From NCBI GenBank assembly GCA_001794205.1, contig MGJJ01000010.1, positions 1 through 15,865 of the forward strand: a DNA stretch of 15,865 nucleotides. The letters run 5' to 3'. Source of the DNA: Candidatus Yanofskybacteria bacterium RIFCSPHIGHO2_01_FULL_44_22. Lineage in GTDB: Bacteria; Patescibacteriota; Minisyncoccia; 2-02-FULL-40-12; GWA2-44-9. A program made the position numbers and the translations under genes. Below, in pieces: positions 7,299 through 13,416 of the stretch. Within the stretch, counting starts at the first letter, position 1; every line of letters begins with the position of its first letter. Below the pieces are notes generated by a model, which was given only the letters and a program-made list of their open reading frames with translations, was not told the DNA's origin and made no database searches.

Positions 7299-7336
7299 CA
7301 TCGCAACATTCGTCCCCTGACAAAAAGGAGAAGGAA

Positions 7337-8029
7337 ATGAAGGGCCAAACCAAAAGGTTAATTTGCATTGTTGTTGTTAATATTATGCTCGGTGTTTTAT
7401 GTACCGTGGAAGTAATAGGAGCTCATCATCGTAACCATACCGCAAACCTCAAACAATATTTAAACATCGGACTCCCGCAAGGCCGTCAAGTGACTGACGG
7501 CTTTTTTCACAAAAGCCAAGAAGACAAAATGGACATATTCGCCGTTTATTTAAAGATAGTTTTTCTTGGATTGTTTCTCGGATTGGCGGCCATACTCGTT
7601 ACGGGTGCCGTCAAAATGCAGCTTGTGCTTTACCGTATTTTGTCGCTTATTGAATATTGCGAATTAGGCCTGTTTTATGTGATTAGGGCGGGTCCGGAAG
7701 GAGCGTCTCGAATGATATATGAGAAACTGAATGAAAAATCAATTCTGCTTGGATATCGGAACGAACAGCTGAAGCAACAAATGAGAACCGTGGGAATAAA
7801 CGAAGAAGCCGATGATTACGGATATGAAAAACGCACATTTAAATTTTGCATAAAAGATTTTCCTGAAGCAAAATCGCAAGAAATAATCAGGATAGAATTT
7901 ATTGATTTTAAATTCGCCGATTTGAGAAAAAAGATGGAAAAGATACGACAGGCGTTTACCGTTAAAGAGCAGTTGAAAAAGGAACTCATCCGGCATTTCA
8001 AGATGGTCGTCCGCTTTGATAAAATTTGA
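7337..8029 (+). CDS. Unknown membrane protein with two predicted helices
   Basis: A 230-aa protein I do not recognise. Residues 7-28 are hydrophobic after a basic start (KGQTKR), a signal anchor; residues 66-91 form a second membrane helix. Between them is a short His-rich loop (AHHRNH, residues 29-34). The remaining C-terminal ~140 residues are charged and mixed alpha/beta, with a likely coiled-coil or helical region near the end (about residues 185-222). With two helices the C-terminal domain and N-terminus would both be cytoplasmic. ATG start is supported by AAGGAG 6 nt upstream and by a good promoter. Its last codons overlap the -35 box of the next gene's promoter, so the two are transcribed separately or in part together. 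Confidence 0.75.
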   Translation: MKGQTKRLICIVVVNIMLGVLCTVEVIGAHHRNHTANLKQYLNIGLPQGRQVTDGFFHKSQEDKMDIFAVYLKIVFLGLFLGLAAILVTGAVKMQLVLYRILSLIEYCELGLFYVIRAGPEGASRMIYEKLNEKSILLGYRNEQLKQQMRTVGINEEADDYGYEKRTFKFCIKDFPEAKSQEIIRIEFIDFKFADLRKKMEKIRQAFTVKEQLKKELIRHFKMVVRFDKI

Positions 8030-8054
8030 CTTTTTTCTTGGTTTGTGATATAAT
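8026..8054 (+). promoter_or_regulatory. Near-consensus promoter for the 60-aa membrane protein
   Basis: -35 TTGACT (8026-8031), 17-bp spacer, -10 TATAAT (8049-8054) preceded by TGA, an extended -10 form. This is the best promoter in the window. The -35 box overlaps the TGA stop of the preceding gene. Confidence 0.85.
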
Positions 8055-8080
8055 TAAAGGATGTAGTGAAAGGGGGCAGA

Positions 8081-8263
8081 ATGCCTATTCCAGGATTGAT
8101 AATGGTCGGAATGTTGCTTGGCGGCGTGGTCGCCGTCGTGGAAGGGATTGCCAGCGCGTGGTACAATCCCCAAGGAATCAAATCGAAAATTTTGATCATC
8201 GGCGGCATTTTCGTAATGCTGGTTGCCACCAACATGATCAAAAAAGCCGTGCTTGGAAATTAA
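8081..8263 (+). CDS. Small hydrophobic protein, 60 residues, two membrane helices
   Basis: Starting at ATG 8081, the product is MPIPGLIMVGMLLGGVV..., 60 residues with two predicted helices (about 4-26 and 39-55) joined by a short loop containing NPQGIKSK. A run of GGGGG sits 4 nt upstream of this ATG and serves as the ribosome binding site; a GTG at 8066 would add five residues but would put that site inside the gene. A near-consensus promoter ends 26 bp upstream and an intrinsic terminator follows, so it is a single-gene, probably strongly expressed unit. The helix-NPxG-helix layout is reminiscent of small TrbC/VirB2-like pilin subunits found in CPR genomes, but there is no signal peptide or other conjugation/secretion gene nearby, so no function is assigned. 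Confidence 0.75.
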   Translation: MPIPGLIMVGMLLGGVVAVVEGIASAWYNPQGIKSKILIIGGIFVMLVATNMIKKAVLGN

Positions 8264-8282
8264 GCTAAGCATGGCAACTCTA

Positions 8283-8315
8283 GGGGGAGGTGAAAACCTC
8301 CTCTTTTCTTTTTTT
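8283..8315 (+). terminator. Intrinsic terminator after the 60-aa gene
   Basis: GGGGGAGGT (8283-8291), a GAAA loop, ACCTCCTC (8296-8303), then TTTTCTTTTTTT. The stem is about 8 bp with one G-U pair. The T-run leads straight into the rpsO promoter. Confidence 0.9.
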
Positions 8316-8316
8316 C

Positions 8317-8345
8317 TTGCAAGTTTTTTGGTTTTATGTTAAATT
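8317..8345 (+). promoter_or_regulatory. Probable promoter of rpsO-NYN-pnp
   Basis: -35 TTGCAA (8317-8322), 17-bp spacer, -10 TAAATT (8340-8345) with TGT just before it. The predicted start near 8352 places the hairpin AATGGC-TTAT-GCCATT (8352-8367) at the very 5' end of the mRNA, directly before the rpsO start at 8375. Confidence 0.5.
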
Positions 8346-8374
8346 GTTCTTAATGGCTTATGCCATTTTACTTC

Positions 8375-8638
8375 ATGTTAACTCCCCAGCAAAAATCAAA
8401 AGTTATAGAAAAAGTGAGAATTCACGATAAAGACACCGGTTCCGCCGAAGCGCAGATTGCTTTGTTTTCCGAAGAAATAGAACGGCTTTCAAAACATCTC
8501 AAAAAGCACAAAAAGGACAACAGCTCTCGTCTCGGCCTTTTAAAAATGGTCGCCAAGAGAAAAAGATTATTAGACTATTTGAAAAGAGAAGACCCCAAAA
8601 GGCACAGCTCTATAATTAAGAAATTGGGACTTGATTAA
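8375..8638 (+). CDS. rpsO: 30S ribosomal protein S15
   Basis: Binds the central domain of 16S rRNA (helices 20-22) as a primary assembly protein of the 30S platform. The 87-aa product has the full S15 pattern: MLTPQQKSKVIEK, DTGSAEAQIALFSEEI, HLKKHKKDNSSRLGLLKMV and KRLLDYLKREDPKRHSSIIK. The ATG at 8375 gives the normal S15 N-terminus and length. An in-frame ATG at 8360 would add MPFYF and lies in the loop of the 6-bp hairpin AATGGC/GCCATT (8352-8367), so I prefer 8375. No Shine-Dalgarno. The hairpin just ahead of the start is a candidate site for autogenous control, which in other bacteria uses unrelated S15-binding leader folds. First gene of the rpsO-NYN-pnp group. Confidence 0.97.
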   Translation: MLTPQQKSKVIEKVRIHDKDTGSAEAQIALFSEEIERLSKHLKKHKKDNSSRLGLLKMVAKRKRLLDYLKREDPKRHSSIIKKLGLD

Positions 8639-8762
8639 ATGAATCCCGAACGAAGTAGCCCTAACGGGTTAAACGAACGGGATATCAATAAATAACAACA
8701 GTAGTTCTGTAAGTATAACTTATGGTTATAACTGTGCAACAGCTACTTCGTTCGGGATGAAT
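8639..8762. repeat. Palindromic element flanked by ATGAAT direct repeats
   Basis: A perfect 17-bp inverted repeat (8643-8659, ATCCCGAACGAAGTAGC, and 8742-8758) encloses 82 bp with further small stems, including ATCCCG/CGGGAT (8643-8648 with 8678-8683) and TATAAC/GTTATA (8714-8719 with 8725-8730). Outside the CCCG/CGGG core lies ATGAAT on both sides (8639-8644 and 8757-8762), which looks like a target duplication; the repeating unit is 118 bp. The right ATGAAT supplies the start codon of the NYN gene. The left copy directly abuts the rpsO stop codon. It resembles the element at 11511-11571 inside pnp. Confidence 0.8.
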
Positions 8763-9284
8763 AAACTTACCGTTCCTCAAAGAAAAACCCACCGCGTCGG
8801 AGTGTTCGTGGATGTTCAGAACATGTATCACTCCGCCAAGAATCTGTATAAAGCTCGTGTGAATTTCCGGGAGCTTTTGAAGTTGGCGACCGCCGGAAGA
8901 CAGCTTGTAAGGGCCGTGGCTTATGTTGTAAAATCAGATACGGATGAAGAAAAAGCGTTTTTTGACGCTCTGGAAAAGGCAGGTTTTGAATTAAAAATAA
9001 AGGACTTGCAGATATTTCCCGGCGGAATGAAAAAAGGCGACTGGGATGTCGGTTTGGCGGTGGATGCAATCAGTTTGTCCAAACTGCTTGATGTGGTGGT
9101 GATTATTTCCGGCGACGGAGATTTCGAGCCTCTGGTGGAATATCTTAAATTCAGCGGGCTGATAGCGGAGACGATGGGATTTAAGCGGAGCACCAGCGCG
9201 CGGTTGATTGAGGTGGCCAACAATTTCATTGACTTGGAAAATGCGGAAGCGAAAATTCTGTTGAAAAGGGGCGGAGTGGAATAA
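8757..9284 (+). CDS. NYN-domain protein (LabA/DUF88, PIN-like), putative RNase
   Basis: A 175-aa single-domain protein of the LabA-like NYN family, relatives of PIN nucleases proposed to cut RNA with a metal held by clustered acidic residues. The acidic positions are present: Asp19 and Asn22 (VFVDVQN), Asp95/Asp97 in KKGDWDVGLAVDA with Asp103, and Asp120/Asp122 (ISGDGDF). The domain fills residues 12-165, leaving a basic tail. The ATG at 8757 lies at the edge of the palindromic element; no other start fits before VGVFVDV, and no Shine-Dalgarno is seen. A stem of the element can cover the start codon and may limit translation. Position between rpsO and pnp suggests a role in RNA decay or ribosome-linked quality control; this is inferred from context. 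Confidence 0.88.
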   Translation: MNKLTVPQRKTHRVGVFVDVQNMYHSAKNLYKARVNFRELLKLATAGRQLVRAVAYVVKSDTDEEKAFFDALEKAGFELKIKDLQIFPGGMKKGDWDVGLAVDAISLSKLLDVVVIISGDGDFEPLVEYLKFSGLIAETMGFKRSTSARLIEVANNFIDLENAEAKILLKRGGVE

Positions 9285-9483
9285 GTCCAAAGCCTGCCCC
9301 GTTGCAAGCCGAAGGCTTTGCTTCGGGGTCGAAAGTTGAAAGGGTAAAATTAAATAGCAACCAGACGGAGCGGGATGAGAAACCTAAAGGAGCTGGGGCT
9401 TTGCCCAGCACTTTCTAAAAAATCGCAGAAAGTGCCGGGCAGAATCTTAGTTGCTCTCTCCTCCCCTGTTTGCCATTCAAAAG
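9285..9483 (+). promoter_or_regulatory. Structured leader of pnp with two strong hairpins
   Basis: The 199-nt gap before pnp has two stems. Hairpin A: CCCCG (9297-9301) pairs with CGGGG (9324-9328), with GCAAGCC (9304-9310) against GGCTTTGC inside. AAAGCC at 9289 can pair with GGCTTT instead. Hairpin B: 9403-9416 pairs with 9427-9440 at 13 of 14 positions (GCCCAGCACTTTCT) around a 10-nt loop. GCTGGG (9392-9397) can pair with CCCAGC (9404-9409), which would exclude hairpin B. Neither ends in a T-run, so they are not ordinary terminators. In E. coli a double-stranded pnp leader is cut by RNase III and then used by PNPase for autoregulation; the placement here is similar, by analogy only. Confidence 0.6.
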
Positions 9484-11688
9484 ATGGGTATAAAAACTTA
9501 CCGCGACGAATTCGGCGGAAAGCCGCTTTTCGTGGAAATAGGCCGTTTGGCCGGACAAGCCAACGGCTCCTGCCGTATCCAATACGGCGATACTACCGTG
9601 TTGGTGACGGCAACCATGTCTGCTCATCCCAAAAACGCGGACTATTTCCCTCTTTCCGTGGAGTACGAAGAAAAATATTATGCCGCCGGCAAGATTAAGG
9701 GTTCAAAATGGATAAAAAGAGAAACCAGACCTTCGGATGAAGCTATTTTAAGCGGCCGCTTAATTGACCGCTCGCTTCGGCCGAGATTTGACCAACGGAT
9801 AAGAAATGAAGTTCAAGTTGTGGCAACGGTGCTTTCTTTTGACGGCGTCAACGACCCCGACATGCCCGCTCTTTTGGGCGCTTCTTTGGCGCTTATGATT
9901 TCCGATATTCCATTTAGCGGTCCGGTGGCCGGAACAAGAGTCGGCCGGGTGGACGGAAAACTTATTTTTAATCCGACTTACCAGGAAAGGCAAGCCGGCG
10001 ATTTTGACGTTGTCGTAGCCGGAACGGAAAACAAAATTAACATGATTGAGGCCGGCGCGCGGGTGATTCCGGAAAAAGACATCGCCGAAGCCGTTGAAAA
10101 AGGATTTAACGAATCGCGGCAATTAATTAAATTGCAGAAAAAAATAGCCGAAGACTTCCCAACCGCCAAACAGGATTTAGCGATATCCAACCATGACGAA
10201 ACTCTCGTTAAAATGGTGCGCGACTTCGTATCCCCCAAGCTGGAAAAAGTTCTCTACACTCCCCGCAAACAGGAATATGTTGAGGGGTTGCATAAAACCA
10301 GCGATGAACTGGTTGAATATCTTCGCTCTCAATACACCGGCAACCCGGAATTGGATAAAAAAATCAGCGAAGCGCTGGTTATTTTTGAGAAGGAAATCGA
10401 CAGGATTGTCCATAAAAACATTTTAGAATCGGAAAAACGCCCCGACGGCAGAAAAATTGACGAATTGAGAGAATTAAGCGCCGAAATCGGCGTACTCCCC
10501 CATTCGCATGGCACCGGTCTTTTCAACCGCGGCACCACCCAGGCCCTGTCGGTTCTGACTTTGGCGTCGCCGGGAATGGAACAATGGATTGAAACGATGG
10601 AGATAGACCTTACCAAAAAAAGATTCATGCATCATTATGTTTTTCCGCCGTTCAGCGTCGGTGAAGTCGGTCGGCTGGGCAATACCGGTCGAAGAGAAAT
10701 AGGTCACGGCGCTCTTGCCGAAAGGGCCCTTTTGCCGCTCATCCCTTCCAAAGATGATTTTCCTTATACGATTAGGGTCGTTTCTGAAATTTTGTCTTCC
10801 AACGGTTCGTCTTCAATGGCTTCCGTCTGCGGCGCGACTTTAGCGATGATGGACGGCGGAGTACCCATCAAAGCTTCGGCGGCCGGCATTGCCATGGGAC
10901 TGATGTTTGACTCTTCGACGGATTCGGCAGGTTCGGGAAGCTCACCGCAAGCAAGCTCAGGGCAAGTTCCAAAATATAAAATTCTCACCGATATCCAGGG
11001 GCCGGAGGACCACCATGGTGATATGGATTTGAAAGTCGCCGGAACAAAGGACGGTGTGACGGCAATGCAGATGGACGTAAAAATCGAGGGAATCAATGCG
11101 GAAATTCTGGAAAAAGCTCTTGCCCAGGCCAAAAAGGCCCGCCTTGAAATTCTTGATGTCTTGGCCGGCGCCATTAAAGAGCCGAGAAAAGAACTGTCGG
11201 TTTACGCGCCCAAGATTAAAACCATAAAAATTAATCCCGATAAAATCGGGGCGGTTATCGGGCCGCAGGGCAAAGTTATCAATGACATCATCGACAAGAC
11301 CGGAGCGGCAATCGACATAGACGACGACGGTTCGGTGTTTATCACTTCGGATACGCAGGAAGGAATGGAGAAGGCCATAAAAATGATTGAAAATATCACT
11401 TATGAAGCCAAGGTCGGCGACGAATTTGACGGGACGGTTGTCGCAATTAAGGACTTTGGCGCCTTCGTGGAAATATTGCCCGGCAAAGACGGCATGGTCC
11501 ACATATCGGAGATGAGTCCCGAACGAAGCCGCGAGGGCTCGCAGCGTGCCTCTGCTTCGTACGGGATGAGTAATCAGCGGGTAAACAAAGTGACGGATGT
11601 TCTCAAAATGGGCCAGAAAGTCCATGTCTGGGTTAAGGGCGTGGACGATAGCGGCAGAATCTCGCTGACAATGAAACCGCGAAGATAA
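9484..11688 (+). CDS. pnp: Polyribonucleotide nucleotidyltransferase (PNPase)
   Basis: Degrades RNA 3'-to-5' by phosphorolysis and can add tails; works as a trimer in the cytoplasm. With ATG 9484 (MGIKTYRDEFGGKPL) it has 734 aa. A TTG at 9451 would add 11 untypical residues. Order: first RNase PH domain (residues about 8-140), alpha-helical linker, second RNase PH domain with the active site TDIQGPEDHHGDMDLKVAG (Asp503, Asp509; also Asp513/Asp515), KH domain (IGAVIGPQGKVINDI) and S1 domain (GTVVAIKDFGAFVEILPG). Two in-frame inserts are unusual: a Ser/Gly-rich segment before the active site (nt about 10911-10973) and an 18-residue palindrome-encoded insert in S1 (11511-11571). Without them the length is about 698, near the family norm. 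No Shine-Dalgarno; follows the NYN gene. Confidence 0.97.
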   Translation: MGIKTYRDEFGGKPLFVEIGRLAGQANGSCRIQYGDTTVLVTATMSAHPKNADYFPLSVEYEEKYYAAGKIKGSKWIKRETRPSDEAILSGRLIDRSLRPRFDQRIRNEVQVVATVLSFDGVNDPDMPALLGASLALMISDIPFSGPVAGTRVGRVDGKLIFNPTYQERQAGDFDVVVAGTENKINMIEAGARVIPEKDIAEAVEKGFNESRQLIKLQKKIAEDFPTAKQDLAISNHDETLVKMVRDFVSPKLEKVLYTPRKQEYVEGLHKTSDELVEYLRSQYTGNPELDKKISEALVIFEKEIDRIVHKNILESEKRPDGRKIDELRELSAEIGVLPHSHGTGLFNRGTTQALSVLTLASPGMEQWIETMEIDLTKKRFMHHYVFPPFSVGEVGRLGNTGRREIGHGALAERALLPLIPSKDDFPYTIRVVSEILSSNGSSSMASVCGATLAMMDGGVPIKASAAGIAMGLMFDSSTDSAGSGSSPQASSGQVPKYKILTDIQGPEDHHGDMDLKVAGTKDGVTAMQMDVKIEGINAEILEKALAQAKKARLEILDVLAGAIKEPRKELSVYAPKIKTIKINPDKIGAVIGPQGKVINDIIDKTGAAIDIDDDGSVFITSDTQEGMEKAIKMIENITYEAKVGDEFDGTVVAIKDFGAFVEILPGKDGMVHISEMSPERSREGSQRASASYGMSNQRVNKVTDVLKMGQKVHVWVKGVDDSGRISLTMKPRR
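10911..10973 (+). repeat. Repeat-derived in-frame insert in pnp, Ser/Gly-rich
   Basis: PNPases usually go directly from AMGL plus about six residues to the Tyr before the active-site TDI. Here about 18 extra residues intervene (SSTDSAGSGSSPQASSGQVP). The DNA contains two imperfect 14-bp direct repeats, AAGCTCACCGCAAG (10938-10951) and AAGCTCAGGGCAAG (10953-10966). It resembles the TTCGACAGGCTCAGG-type dispersed repeats seen in many environmental genomes. Confidence 0.6.
11511..11571 (+). repeat. Palindromic element inserted in frame in the pnp S1 domain
   Basis: GATGAGT occurs at 11511-11517 and again at 11565-11571, 54 bp apart. Between them TCCCGAACGAAG (11517-11528) pairs with CTTCGTACGGGA, with GCGAG/CTCGC stacked inside. 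The 54-bp unit adds exactly 18 residues between HISEMS and NQRVNKV, where S1 domains normally run on without a break. The ends match those of the element at 8639-8762, so both belong to one family. Confidence 0.8.
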
Positions 11689-11938
11689 TATATTACTTTT
11701 TAAATTTTGTAAAGTTTCTATAGTTCAAACCGACAAGGCCTATTAATAAAAATTTAAACACCGTTAAATAAAAAATTATTCGCACTGTGCATATTTAAAT
11801 CGGGCGAATGTGTTAGGATTGGAGGGAAGATTATAAGTAGGTGATTATAATTAAACTCTAATCAAGTTTATGGCCGATAGGCTGTTGACTATGGTTTTTG
11901 CCATTGTCCGCAGACCTTTGCCATAAACATCTCAAAAA
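11689..11938 (+). promoter_or_regulatory. Gene-free leader with a 9-bp inverted repeat
   Basis: No gene is seen in these 250 bases. Near the next start, GTTTATGGC (11866-11874) pairs with GCCATAAAC (11920-11928). ATGG/CCAT (11891-11894 with 11901-11904) pairs inside it. The hairpin ends 10 nt before the ATG at 11939. A second weak pair, ATTCGC/GCGAAT, lies near 11779-11815. A TATAAT at about 11845 has no well-spaced -35. The stem could control translation of the downstream gene. Confidence 0.4.
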
Positions 11939-13195
11939 ATGTCCGACGACCAGGGGACCAAATCAACAACCATTGATAATTTAATTGATGAATTAACCAA
12001 ACAAAAAACCCCCCAACCGGCGCCTTTTTCTCCAAAACCGGTTATGCCCCCGCCTTTTGTTCCCAGGCCGGCTCCACAGCCGGCTCCGGCAATTCCTTCA
12101 ACGGGCGCAACACCAATTCCTCCCGCTTCTCCTGTCAAAGAATATCAATCTTCAATCAGAACGATGGGAGAAGACCTTTCTTCATTAAAAACCGGCCAAA
12201 AACCGAGCGGAGTGAGCGTTCCCAGAACCGTCGAACCGCCGAAACCGGCATTGCCGGAAAAACCAGTTTTGCCAAAGCCGCCGGTGGCGCCTTCGGTTCA
12301 ATTTCCCCAAGTAAAATTGGGAGAAGCGCAAAAAACAGGCCCGCTGCCGGGACAAAAACCGCAGCTGCCAAAACCATCGATACCCGCGCCCTCTCCGGAA
12401 GCTCCCAAAATTTCAATTCCCACGGCGGGCGCAAAATTTATCGGCGGCAACTTGTTGTATTTAGGCATTATGGTTGTGGTTCTCCTGGCCGGCGCGGCTT
12501 ATTGGTATTTCGTAATCAGAACGCCCTCTCTTCCCGAAGCGGTTGTTACACCAACCCCCATAGTTACCGCTCCGCCGGAAATTACCTTAAACCAACTAAT
12601 GGGGAGTGCTACGCCGGTTCTGATTGATTTGTCGGTTAGTATTGATTCGCTCGCCGATTTTAACAACGGTTTTAAAACACAGACACTTCTTGGCGGCGAA
12701 TTGAAAGGCATTGATTTACAAACAGGCCCGGATTTGCAAATGGCCAAATCAATAACGAATTTTCTTGATAAGTTTCTCATTGCTTATCCGGCCGGATTAA
12801 AAGAGAATTCCGGCAAAGAATTTTCCGCATTCATGTACGGACAAAAGGAAAACTTTACGGCAAAAGGCGAGCTTGATATTGCGGCCGTTAATGTTAAAAA
12901 GCTTATTTTGGTGTCGGAAATTGATGATTTGAGCCTTGCCGCAAGCATTGCCAAGGAGTGGGAACCTTCAATGGCCGAAGACCTTATGGAGTTATTCAAT
13001 CTGGATGTTAAAAAATCATCCGGCGCGAGTTTTACGGATAATATGTATCGCGGAATTGACATAAAATTCATGAATTTTCCATACCCCGACAAAAGCATTG
13101 ACTATACCGTATTCACCGCCTCAAACGGCAAAGCTTATTTTGTGATTACCGGTTCAAGAGAAGCAATGTATGAGGCGACAGATAAACTTAAATAA
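11939..13195 (+). CDS. Unknown single-pass membrane protein with proline-rich N-terminus
   Basis: A 418-aa protein of unknown function. Residues 1-25 are polar and helical, 24-165 form a low-complexity Pro/Lys/Ala-rich cytoplasmic tail (PAPQPAPAIP and similar), 171-193 are one membrane helix (LLYLGIMVVVLLAGAAYWYF), and about 225-418 make an outside globular domain of mixed alpha/beta character ending VITGSREAMYEATDKLK. No signal peptide, catalytic motif or cysteine pair stands out. This layout (proline-rich cytoplasmic tail, one helix, external domain) is common among CPR membrane proteins of unknown role. ATG 11939 has no Shine-Dalgarno and follows a hairpin by 10 nt. It is not obviously coupled to pnp (250-bp gap). 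A surface or pilus-associated role is possible but not shown. Confidence 0.8.
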   Translation: MSDDQGTKSTTIDNLIDELTKQKTPQPAPFSPKPVMPPPFVPRPAPQPAPAIPSTGATPIPPASPVKEYQSSIRTMGEDLSSLKTGQKPSGVSVPRTVEPPKPALPEKPVLPKPPVAPSVQFPQVKLGEAQKTGPLPGQKPQLPKPSIPAPSPEAPKISIPTAGAKFIGGNLLYLGIMVVVLLAGAAYWYFVIRTPSLPEAVVTPTPIVTAPPEITLNQLMGSATPVLIDLSVSIDSLADFNNGFKTQTLLGGELKGIDLQTGPDLQMAKSITNFLDKFLIAYPAGLKENSGKEFSAFMYGQKENFTAKGELDIAAVNVKKLILVSEIDDLSLAASIAKEWEPSMAEDLMELFNLDVKKSSGASFTDNMYRGIDIKFMNFPYPDKSIDYTVFTASNGKAYFVITGSREAMYEATDKLK

Positions 13196-13204
13196 AAAGT
13201 TAAA

Positions 13205-13253
13205 AAGTGACAAGGTGTTTATAACTTTAGAATTATTTTGTCACCATCTTTTT
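13205..13253 (+). terminator. Possible weak terminator after the proline-rich membrane protein
   Basis: GTGACAA (13207-13213) and TTGTCAC (13238-13244) form a 7-bp stem with a long loop in which ATAA/TTAT can pair; CATCTTTTTAT follows. The stem bases are also GTGAC half-sites like those at 13315-13397, so it may be an operator instead. Confidence 0.4.
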
Positions 13254-13382
13254 ATCCCGCTTCCGTTAAGAAGACAAGTTTCTTAAAAATTGTTATTTAA
13301 AGCCATTTTTCTGTGGTGACATTGGTGACGCAATGGTGATGTCACCTCTGTGTCACTAAGTGACACTTATCCACAATTTTTG
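13254..13382 (+). promoter_or_regulatory. Cluster of GGTGAC/GTCACC half-sites with a DnaA-box sequence
   Basis: GGTGAC or GGTGAT occurs at 13315, 13324 and 13335, the last abutting GTCACC (13341-13346). A perfect palindrome GTGTCACT-A-AGTGACAC spans 13350-13366. TTATCCACA (13367-13375), the DnaA-box consensus, follows at once. Together with the GTCACC in the adjacent promoter spacer this makes a dense operator-like array. The regulator is not encoded in the window as far as I can tell. Confidence 0.6.
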
Positions 13383-13410
13383 TTGACTCGTGTCACCACG
13401 GTGCTATGAT
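13383..13410 (+). promoter_or_regulatory. Strong promoter with an inverted repeat in its spacer
   Basis: -35 TTGACT (13383-13388), 16-bp spacer, -10 TATGAT (13405-13410) preceded by TGC (extended -10). The spacer contains GTGTCACCACGGTG, another GTCACC copy with a CACC/GGTG inverted pair, so a protein bound there would block RNA polymerase. Predicted start is about 13417. Confidence 0.7.
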
Positions 13411-13416
13411 GGAGTC

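Noticed and set aside
6189..7336. Integrated mobile element around the tyrosine recombinase
   Set aside because: No tRNA attachment site, phage, plasmid or transposase genes and no flanking direct repeats were seen; the size and motifs fit a housekeeping Xer protein.
9451..9483. TTG 9451 as the pnp start
   Set aside because: It adds MLSPPLFAIQK, absent from typical PNPases, and has no better ribosome binding site; ATG 9484 gives the usual N-terminus.
9375..9698. 107-residue plus-strand frame over the pnp leader and gene start
   Set aside because: It is in a different frame from pnp and runs through the hairpin; AAAGGAG at 9386 lies inside it and not before a good start.
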